Below are positions 1 to 6,315 of a stretch of 14,355 bases of DNA, piece after piece. This DNA is from an uncultured Collinsella sp. (GTDB lineage: Bacteria > Actinomycetota > Coriobacteriia > Coriobacteriales > Coriobacteriaceae): contig CABUOA010000040.1 in assembly GCA_902493145.1 (NCBI GenBank), forward strand, positions 1-14,355. The letters are read 5' to 3'. Within the stretch, counting starts at the first letter, position 1. Each line of letters starts with the position of its first letter. Under the pieces are notes generated by a model. It was not told the origin of the DNA. It did not search any database and worked only from the letters and a program-made list of their open reading frames with translations. A program made the translations under genes and the position numbers.

Positions 1-1
1 C

Positions 2-23
2 GAGCGGGGGCTCCTATCTTTTT
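2..23 (+). terminator. Possible terminator remnant at window edge
   Basis: GAGC (2-5) pairs with GCTC (10-13) around a GGGG loop, and a run of five T follows at 19-23. The stem is short and the left side may continue outside the window, so this could be the end of a longer terminator for an upstream gene. Weak call. Confidence 0.25.
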
Positions 24-101
24 AGTGCCCTCGGATTGGGTCATAGTGTCTGTCGTTGCCAAAACATCGACGTTGTGGCAGATGCCAACGACTACCCCTT
101 T

Positions 102-170
102 AAGTTGCGGTGGAATAGGGACTAAATGGGAGCCTCAGAGGCCAAAAGAGTCCCTATTCCACCGCAACTT
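102..170. repeat. 22-bp perfect inverted repeat with 25-nt spacer
   Basis: Positions 102-123 (beginning AAGTTGCGGTGG) are the exact reverse complement of 149-170. The spacer 124-148 contains a second small palindrome (GCCTC 132-136 with GAGGC 138-142). There is no T-tract, so it is not a typical Rho-independent terminator. It ends about 45 nt before the ribosome binding site of cutC. It could be a dispersed palindromic (MITE or REP-like) element or a regulatory mRNA hairpin. The sequence alone does not decide between these. Confidence 0.85.
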
Positions 171-228
171 CATGGGGGTGTGTGACAATGCCCGTCGGAA
201 AACATCTGCTGTCTTTGGGGGTCTATCT

Positions 229-906
229 ATGCTGTACGAGTTTTGTGCCGAGAACTTTGAGCGGGTGCCGGCGGCCATCGATGCCGGTGCAAGGCGCGTT
301 GAGCTGTGTGACAACCTCGCCGTCGGTGGCACCACGCCTTCCGCCGGCGTTATTAGCGCTACAGTCAGTTACGCTCACGAGCATGACGCGCGAGTGATGT
401 GCATGATTCGTCCGCGCGGCGGCGACTTTCAGTACAACCAGGACGAGCTGCGCATGATGGAAATGGACCTGGGCCTTGCCGTAAGTGCCGGCGTCGATGG
501 TCTTGTCTTTGGCTGCTGCAAACGCTGTGCTGGCGGATGGGCACTCGACGAACTCACGCTCGGTGCCTTGGTAATGGCTGCGGGATGTGCAGCCGAGGAG
601 TGCAAGCGCGAGCCCATCGACATCACCTTCCACATGGCGTTCGACCAGCTCTCGCCCGAGGCTCAGCTGGACGCCATTGATACGCTCGCCGACTGTGGCG
701 TCACACGCATTCTGACGCACGGTGGTGCTGCCGATACGCCGATCGAGGACAACTTCGAAAACCTGGCCCGCTTGATTGAGTACGCGGGCGATCGCCTGAC
801 CATCCTTCCCGGCGGCGGCATTACCACGGCCAACCGCAATGCCGTGGCGGCGGCACTCGGTGTCTCCGAGCTCCATGGCACCAAGATTGTGCCGCTGGAG
901 GTATAA
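229..906 (+). CDS. cutC: CutC family protein (copper homeostasis)
   Basis: A 225-residue protein of the CutC family, a TIM-barrel fold linked to copper handling in E. coli although its biochemical role remains unclear. Family signatures are visible: the N-terminal ARRVELCDNLAVGGTTPSAG block, MIRPRGGDFQYN, a GLVFG strand, ITFHMAFD and the C-terminal ILPGGGI. The length is close to the roughly 248 residues of E. coli CutC. The ATG at 229 was chosen because GGGGG (217-221) sits 7 nt upstream and because homology begins here. The frame stays open back to about position 25, but that part crosses the inverted repeat and has no CutC-like content. The stop is followed 3 nt later by the start of the HIT-family gene, whose Shine-Dalgarno lies inside the last codons of cutC, so the two are probably co-transcribed and translationally coupled. 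Confidence 0.93.
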   Translation: MLYEFCAENFERVPAAIDAGARRVELCDNLAVGGTTPSAGVISATVSYAHEHDARVMCMIRPRGGDFQYNQDELRMMEMDLGLAVSAGVDGLVFGCCKRCAGGWALDELTLGALVMAAGCAAEECKREPIDITFHMAFDQLSPEAQLDAIDTLADCGVTRILTHGGAADTPIEDNFENLARLIEYAGDRLTILPGGGITTANRNAVAAALGVSELHGTKIVPLEV

Positions 907-909
907 CCC

Positions 910-1707
910 GTGGCGCTGGTATTTGACGTTCAGCAGGCGAATGGTAAGCCCGATGACAACCGGCGTCCTGGCACCGCGTGCCCCTTTTGCGACACGGAGG
1001 GACTCGCCAACATCATCCGGCGCGACGGTGACTGCATCTGGCTCGATAACAAGTTCAAAACCCTGCGGGCCACCCGTCAGACCGTATTGATCGAGTCGGC
1101 CAATCACGACGCCGACCTGGTGACCTATGAGCCGGATGAACTCCACCATGTGATGAGGTTTGCCCTGGGTTGCTGGCAGCAGATGATCGATTCGCAGCAG
1201 TATCAAAGCGTGCTCATGTACAAGAACAAGGGCCCGCTTTCGGGCGGTAGCCTGGTCCATCCGCACATGCAGATTGTGGGTTTGGAGCAGGAAGACGGCT
1301 ATGCTTCGCTGACTTCCGCCAATTTCGAAGGCATCAATGTCTGGCGGCAGAGGAGAATCTCGGTCAACATCTCAACCGAACCGATCATGGGGTTCTTTGA
1401 GGTCAACGTTTCAGCCCCACAGGGAATCGCCGCCAGCGATAACGCGCGAGACCAAGCCGAGGCGGACCTCTTCGCCGATGCGATCCAGGTGGCTCTGCGC
1501 TATATCCTGAACGAGCACCATGGCGGTCGCGCAGAGTCGTACAACCTGTTCTTCTATCACTTGGATGGCCGGACCATTGCCAAGGCGCTTCCACGCTGGG
1601 TGGTTTCACCCTACTTTGTCGGCTATCGTCTGGCCCAGGTCAACGCCGAGACCACGCTCGATATCGATGCTGAGCGCCTGCGTGCGCATCTGGAAACGCT
1701 CGTATAG
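910..1707 (+). CDS. GalT-like HIT-superfamily protein (DUF4931-type)
   Basis: A 265-residue protein resembling galactose-1-phosphate uridylyltransferases, but shorter than true GalT (about 350 residues). A CPFC pair (C24, C27) could bind zinc. The segment GGSLVHPHMQI contains the His-Pro-His motif (H117-P118-H119), whose second His is the nucleotidylated nucleophile in GalT. It fits the family annotated as DUF4931 or GalT-like, thought to be nucleotidyltransferases or phosphorylases of unknown substrate. The start is GTG, with GGAGG (897-901) 8 nt upstream. It lies 3 nt after cutC and converges with the transporter gene. Only a weak stem (ACCCGC/GCGG type, 1710-1739) separates the 3' ends. 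Superfamily membership is secure; substrate and pathway are unknown. Confidence 0.8.
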   Translation: MALVFDVQQANGKPDDNRRPGTACPFCDTEGLANIIRRDGDCIWLDNKFKTLRATRQTVLIESANHDADLVTYEPDELHHVMRFALGCWQQMIDSQQYQSVLMYKNKGPLSGGSLVHPHMQIVGLEQEDGYASLTSANFEGINVWRQRRISVNISTEPIMGFFEVNVSAPQGIAASDNARDQAEADLFADAIQVALRYILNEHHGGRAESYNLFFYHLDGRTIAKALPRWVVSPYFVGYRLAQVNAETTLDIDAERLRAHLETLV

Positions 1708-1737
1708 CAAGACTATCACCCGCGTAATGCGGACAGT

Positions 1738-2736
1738 CTAGCGTCCCATGGCGGCGCGGCCGGCCTCGACGCGCTTGCGCTGGGCGGTGCGCTCCTCGCC
1801 GGTCAGTCGCTCAAAGAGATGCCCGATAATCGAGGCCAGTACCTGCTGAAACAGCGTTCCGCACATGACGGGAAACACGACCTCGCCGGGAAAATACTGC
1901 GTGGCGATGACGGCGCCCGAAGAGATATTGCGCATGCCGCAGGTAAAGCACATGGTGGTCGTCTCGCTATACGGCAGGTGCAACGCGCGGGCGACCAGAA
2001 TGCCGATGACAAAGCCGCTGATGGCGAAGGTCAAAATAAAGAGGGCGACTTCCAGGCGCACCGAGTTCATGTGCAGCACGTACTCGCTCATGGCGGTGGA
2101 GTTGGACGCGATGACGCCCATCATCATAAATTTGCAGGCGGGCGAGAGCGCGGGGGAGAGCTTCTCGTGTCCCCAACCGTGCGTAAGTTCGTTGATTACA
2201 ATGCCGAGCACGGCGGGGATGGCGATCATAAAGGCCATGTTCTGCATCATGCCCGGCACATCGATTGCGACGGTGGCGCCCAGCAGGAGCTTGAGCGTGA
2301 GCGGAATCGTCACCGGCGAGATGACCGAGGACGTCAGGATGATGGTGAGCGCGAGCGGGCCGTTGCCGCCGAACATGCTGATCCACATAAAAGCAGTGAC
2401 TGCCACGGGTACGCTGTACTCGAGCACGATGCCGCAGACAAGGTTGGGGTTGGAGCCAAAGAATAACGATCCCATGGCATAAGCTGCGATAGGGATAAGC
2501 ACCGCCGAGACGAACAACGCCAAGACCAGGTGCAGCGGACGGCGGAACACCTCGGCCACCTGGTGAAAGGTGTTGCTGAGCGCACCCTGAAACGTCATAA
2601 AGGCAAACAGGGCGGGAACGATGGGCTTGAGCACGCCGATCTGCTGGGGAAAGAGCACGCCGAGCGTCACGCAAATCGGAACGATGACCTGCATGTGCCC
2701 CGCGAGAAACTTGCCCAGTCCAACCCATTGCTTCAT
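1738..2736 (-). CDS. Bile acid:sodium symporter (BASS/SBF) family transporter
   Basis: A 332-residue integral membrane protein with about nine or ten hydrophobic segments, starting with the IVPICVTLGVLFP helix and ending in a basic cytoplasmic tail (RTAQRKRVEAGRAAMGR). The arrangement matches the SBF/BASS family: an FMTFQGALSN segment after the second helix, LEYSVPVAVTAF in the middle and GMRNISSGAVIATQYFP near the C-terminus, which correspond to the substrate and sodium crossover regions. Bacterial members carry bile acids, pantoate-like acids or other organic anions; the substrate here cannot be read from sequence. The start ATG (complement of 2734-2736) has GGGAG about 12 nt upstream, slightly far. 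It is the only minus-strand gene, divergent from the recJ cluster and convergent with the HIT gene, so it is a single-gene transcript. Confidence 0.88.
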   Translation of the reverse strand: MKQWVGLGKFLAGHMQVIVPICVTLGVLFPQQIGVLKPIVPALFAFMTFQGALSNTFHQVAEVFRRPLHLVLALFVSAVLIPIAAYAMGSLFFGSNPNLVCGIVLEYSVPVAVTAFMWISMFGGNGPLALTIILTSSVISPVTIPLTLKLLLGATVAIDVPGMMQNMAFMIAIPAVLGIVINELTHGWGHEKLSPALSPACKFMMMGVIASNSTAMSEYVLHMNSVRLEVALFILTFAISGFVIGILVARALHLPYSETTTMCFTCGMRNISSGAVIATQYFPGEVVFPVMCGTLFQQVLASIIGHLFERLTGEERTAQRKRVEAGRAAMGR

Positions 2737-2878
2737 ATGCTCTTGTGACTCCCTTTGCTCGTGAATCCGTTTTGAATGGATATGCTAGACGCTCGCGTGC
2801 GTCCGTGCGTCAGAAACGCTCGATTATTTCGAGGGTATTACCGGCATCGTTTACCGAAACCGCGGCGTGCTGCGGCGA

Positions 2879-2904
2879 TTGGCGTCCGCGCTGCACGGTA
2901 TAAT
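2879..2904 (+). promoter_or_regulatory. Promoter for the recJ-rel cluster
   Basis: A consensus -10 box TATAAT is at 2899-2904. The nearest -35-like hexamer, TTGGCG (2879-2884), leaves only a 14-nt spacer, so the -35 is poor or the promoter relies on the -10. A start site would fall near 2911, giving a 5' leader of about 50 nt to the ATG at 2961 or about 100 nt to the recJ ATG. The remainder of 2737-2878 shows no gene; it should also hold the minus-strand promoter of the transporter, which I could not pin down. Confidence 0.6.
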
Positions 2905-2922
2905 AAATCCGTTCAACAGATC

Positions 2923-2940
2923 TGCCTGCCGAAGCGGGCA
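2923..2940 (+). other. Hairpin in the 5' leader of recJ
   Basis: TGCCTGC (2923-2929) pairs with GCGGGCA (2934-2940), one G-T pair included, around the tetraloop CGAA. It lies about 12 nt after the expected transcription start and may stabilise the mRNA 5' end. No T-tract follows. Confidence 0.5.
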
Positions 2941-2960
2941 TACACAGAGGACTCATCGCT

Positions 2961-3026
2961 ATGAACCGTGAGAGGTATCGCGGCGACCTGCCCCTATCGG
3001 GGGTGGGCGCCTATGTCATCGCTTAA
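2961..3026 (+). CDS. Putative 21-residue leader ORF overlapping recJ
   Basis: An ATG at 2961 with AGAGG (2946-2950) 10 nt upstream opens a 21-codon frame (start MNRERYRGDLPLS, end GAYVIA) that stops at TAA 3024-3026. It is in a different frame from recJ and overlaps its ATG at 3013 by 14 nt. The arrangement would couple translation of recJ to the leader. I do not recognise the peptide. It may simply be a chance frame; conservation in related genomes would decide. Confidence 0.3.
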   Translation: MNRERYRGDLPLSGVGAYVIA

Positions 3027-6000
3027 GACGACGCATCGCTGGGCGGTCGCTCAGCAAAACCCCGAACTCGAAAAGGAGCTTTCGGCTGGCCTGGGAATAC
3101 CCGGGCTGGTGGCGCGCATTATGGTTGCGCACGGCATTACATCCATCGAAGAAGGCCAGCTGTTTTTGACGCCTTCGCTCGATCGCGACTGGGCTGACCC
3201 ACTCATTATCCCGGGCATGTCGGTCGTTGCCGACCGCGTCGAGCGTGCTATTCGCAACCACGAGCACATTGCGGTCTTTGGCGATTTTGACGTCGACGGC
3301 ATTACATCGACCTGCCTGTTGACTGAAGCGCTGCGCACGTTTGGCGCCGATGTCACGCCGTTTATTCCGCATCGCTTTGACGAGGGCTACGGTCTTTCGC
3401 GCGCGGCGCTCGACCGCGTTAACGAGCTCGCTCGCCCCCAGTTGATCGTGACCGTCGATAACGGCATTGCCGCCAAGGAAGAGGTTTCCTATCTGGAGAG
3501 CCTGGGAATCGATCTGGTGGTTACGGACCACCATGAGCCGTCCGACCAGGTGCCGCAGGGCGTGCCCCTGACCGACCCCAAGCTCGAGGATGAGGGGCCC
3601 TCGCGTGAACTTGCCGGTGCTGGTGTGGCGCTCAAGCTGGTGCAAGTCCTGGGTGAGCGCCTGGGCAAGCCGTCGTATTGGCGTTCGCTAATCGAGGTCG
3701 CGGCGCTGGGCACCGTGTCCGACATGATGCCGCTCACGCCCGAGAACCGCGCGCTGGTTGCCGAGGGCATCCAGCAGATGCGCGTAACCGCTCGTCCCGG
3801 CTATATCGCGCTTGCTGCGCTCGCCAAGGCGGACCTTTCGAGCATTACGGCGGATGGCCTATCGTTCTCGCTCATTCCCCGCTTAAACGCTGCCGGTCGC
3901 ATGGCCGATCCCAAGCTGGCGCTCGACCTGCTGCTTGCCCGCGATCCCATCGAGGCAAGCGCACTGGCGGCTGAGCTCGAGGAAATCAACCGCCAGCGCC
4001 GTGAGATCGAGGCGGAGCTCACGCGCGATGCCATGGCGAAGGTCGAGGAGACTTATGACGGCGGGCGCGCAATCGTCGTGGGCGGCGAGGGCTGGCACGA
4101 GGGCGTCAAAGGCATCGTGGCGAGCCGCTTGACCAATCGCTATCACGTGCCGGCGCTGCTGTTCTCGATCGAGGACGGTATCGCGCGCGGCTCTGGTCGC
4201 TCGGTGGGCAAAGTTAACCTGTTTGACGCCGTCGAGCGTTGTTCCGACCTGCTGATTCGTCGCGGCGGACATGCCGGTGCGGTGGGTGTGACCATCGAGG
4301 CATCCAAGCTCGATGAGTTCCGCCGCCGCCTTTCCGCCGTGCTATCGGAGCTTTCCGCCGAGGACTTTGAAGACACCGACGAGGTCGCCGCCACCGTCGA
4401 CCTTTCCGAGCTGAATATCGAGACCATCGAGCAGATCTCCCGTCTTGAGCCGTTTGGCCAGGGCAACAAGGTGCCGCTGCTGGCTGCCGAGGGCGTGACG
4501 ATGTGCGACCGCGCCGTGGTGGGCAAAACCGGCGAGCACATGCGCTTTGTGGCGACCGATGGCGCCGCGAGTGTGCCGGCCATTATGTTCCGCGTGCCGC
4601 AAATCGATAAGCTCATCAACTGCGATAGCGCTGTCGACTTGGTGTTCGAGGCCGTTGCCGAGCATTGGCAGGGGCGTGTGAAGCCCAAGCTCATGATCAA
4701 GGATGTTCTGGTTCGCGATACCACGCTGCCCAGCGTCGATGATCCGACATGCGAGCTTCGTCGTGGCGTGCAGCCGGCGGATTCCGGCCTGCGCCTGGAG
4801 TCGCGTAAGCGCGAGACGCTCGCCCAGCTTTCCTATACCGAGCTCACGCGCTCGCTTATCCATAGCTTTATCGGATCGAACCAGCCGCACCGCGCGCAGG
4901 TTGAGGCGCTCGATGCCTTGGCCGACCACCAGAGCGTCTTGGCCGTTATGGGAACGGGCCGCGGCAAGTCTCTCATCTTCCATGTACATGCTGCGCGCGA
5001 GGCTGTCCTTCGCGGACGTGCGAGCATCTTTGTCTATCCGCTGCGCGCGCTTGTTGCCGACCAGGCCTATCACCTCTCGTCGACGATGGCAGCGCTTGGC
5101 ATTGGCGTTGGCGTGCTGACCGGCGAGACCGTGGAGGCCGCACGCGATGATGTGTTCGCCGGCCTAGCTTCGGGCCGCACCGGTATCGTGCTCACGACGC
5201 CCGAGTTCCTATCTATCCACCGTGACCGCTTCGCGCGTTCGGGCCGCATCGGCTTTGTCGTTATCGATGAGGCGCACCACGCCGGCCTTGCCAAGGGCGG
5301 CGACCGCAGCGCCTATCTCGACATGCCCGATATCCTCAAAGCCCTGGGCGACCCGGTTGTTATGGCTGCGACGGCCACCGCGACGGCTCCGGTCGTGGCC
5401 GAGCTTGCCCGCATGCTGCCGATTACTCGCACGGTGGTCGACGAGACGGTGCGCGAGAACCTGCAGCTCGAGGACGACCGCGACCTTGCGAGCCGCGAGA
5501 ACCGTTTGGTGTCGATCGTGGCGACGGGGGAGAAGACCGTCATTTACGTCAATTCGCGCGACCAGTCCGTGGCGCTCGCCAAGACGTTGCGCAAGCGTGT
5601 GCCCGATTGCGCAACCCATATCGCGTTCTATAACGCGGGGCTTGCGCGCTCCGATCGCCGTCGCGTGGAGGAAGCATTCCGAGACGGAAGCCTCAGCTGC
5701 ATCGTCTCGACCTCTGCCTTTGGCGAGGGTGTCAATCTGCCCGATATCCGCCATGTCGTGCTGTACCACATGCCGTTTGGCGCCATTGAGTTCAACCAGA
5801 TGAGCGGGCGTGCCGGTCGTGACGGACAGCCCGCCGTGATCCACCTGCTCTATTCGTCGCGCGACGCCCGCATCAACGAGCGCCTGCTCGACTGCTACGC
5901 ACCCGAGCGCGACGAACTCGTCACACTCTATCGTGCGTTGCAGACCATGTGGCGCTCCAACCGCGGTAAGACCGGGGATGATTCATTCTGCGCAAGCGAT

Positions 6001-6300
6001 ATCGACATCGCGCAGATGTGCCTTGCCATCGATGCTCGCACGCCGGTCGACGAGCGCTCGGTGGAAAGTGGCCTGGGAATCTTCGAAGAGCTTGGTTTCT
6101 GTCGCGTTTCGGGGTTTGACGACACCCGTCGCATCGCGATGGCCGAAAACCCCGGCCGTGTGCAATTGAGCAGGTCAATTCGCTATTTGGAGGGCTTGCG
6201 CTCGCGCATGGAGTTCTCGGCTTTCCGGAGTTGGGCGCTCGATTCGTGCGCTTCTGATATGCTAGCCAAAGTTAACCGCCCGATCGTACCGCGGGCCTAG
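3013..6300 (+). CDS. recJ: RecJ exonuclease fused to RecQ-like SF2 helicase
   Basis: A 1095-residue two-part enzyme. The N-terminal part (about 1-570) is RecJ, the 5'-3' single-strand DNA exonuclease of recombination and repair: VFGDFDVDG (D91, D93, D95), TVDNG (D149), TDHH (172-174), LGTVSDMMPL, RLNAAGRM, the DHHA1 segment with GGHAG (418-422) and the OB-domain FGQGN (481-485). The C-terminal part (about 610-1000) has a complete SF2 ATPase set: Walker A GTGRGKS (647-653), DEAH (752-755), TATAT, a VIYVNSR strand and QMSGRAGRDG (from 929). RecQ zinc and HRDC domains are absent; the last 95 residues look like a winged-helix tail. Most RecJ proteins have 550-800 residues. The ATG at 3013 was chosen because RecJ homology begins nearby and the G-rich stretch 2999-3007 can act as ribosome binding site; an in-frame GTG at 2968 lacks one. 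rel follows after 15 nt. Confidence 0.93.
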   Translation: MSSLKTTHRWAVAQQNPELEKELSAGLGIPGLVARIMVAHGITSIEEGQLFLTPSLDRDWADPLIIPGMSVVADRVERAIRNHEHIAVFGDFDVDGITSTCLLTEALRTFGADVTPFIPHRFDEGYGLSRAALDRVNELARPQLIVTVDNGIAAKEEVSYLESLGIDLVVTDHHEPSDQVPQGVPLTDPKLEDEGPSRELAGAGVALKLVQVLGERLGKPSYWRSLIEVAALGTVSDMMPLTPENRALVAEGIQQMRVTARPGYIALAALAKADLSSITADGLSFSLIPRLNAAGRMADPKLALDLLLARDPIEASALAAELEEINRQRREIEAELTRDAMAKVEETYDGGRAIVVGGEGWHEGVKGIVASRLTNRYHVPALLFSIEDGIARGSGRSVGKVNLFDAVERCSDLLIRRGGHAGAVGVTIEASKLDEFRRRLSAVLSELSAEDFEDTDEVAATVDLSELNIETIEQISRLEPFGQGNKVPLLAAEGVTMCDRAVVGKTGEHMRFVATDGAASVPAIMFRVPQIDKLINCDSAVDLVFEAVAEHWQGRVKPKLMIKDVLVRDTTLPSVDDPTCELRRGVQPADSGLRLESRKRETLAQLSYTELTRSLIHSFIGSNQPHRAQVEALDALADHQSVLAVMGTGRGKSLIFHVHAAREAVLRGRASIFVYPLRALVADQAYHLSSTMAALGIGVGVLTGETVEAARDDVFAGLASGRTGIVLTTPEFLSIHRDRFARSGRIGFVVIDEAHHAGLAKGGDRSAYLDMPDILKALGDPVVMAATATATAPVVAELARMLPITRTVVDETVRENLQLEDDRDLASRENRLVSIVATGEKTVIYVNSRDQSVALAKTLRKRVPDCATHIAFYNAGLARSDRRRVEEAFRDGSLSCIVSTSAFGEGVNLPDIRHVVLYHMPFGAIEFNQMSGRAGRDGQPAVIHLLYSSRDARINERLLDCYAPERDELVTLYRALQTMWRSNRGKTGDDSFCASDIDIAQMCLAIDARTPVDERSVESGLGIFEELGFCRVSGFDDTRRIAMAENPGRVQLSRSIRYLEGLRSRMEFSAFRSWALDSCASDMLAKVNRPIVPRA

Positions 6301-6315
6301 GGGAAGGGGACCTCG

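Noticed and set aside
25..228. N-terminal extension of cutC
   Set aside because: The frame crosses the perfect inverted repeat, has no CutC-like residues, and the ATG at 229 has a good ribosome binding site.
223..1266. Long minus-strand open frame (347 codons) opposite cutC and the HIT gene
   Set aside because: Mirror frame of two well-supported genes in high-GC DNA; the sequence has no recognisable domain and spans two genes and their junction.
1710..1739. Stem (AGACT/AGTCT outer, CCGC/GCGG inner) between the convergent genes as a bidirectional terminator
   Set aside because: Interrupted pairing and no T-tract on either strand; too weak to list.
1819..2482. Plus-strand open frames opposite the BASS transporter
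   Set aside because: Composition is highly charged and repetitive in the way mirror frames of membrane proteins are; the minus-strand frame matches the SBF family.
2776..2964. 62-codon plus-strand frame between the transporter and recJ
   Set aside because: No ribosome binding site, spans the TATAAT promoter and the leader hairpin, and is rich in Arg as non-coding GC-rich frames often are.
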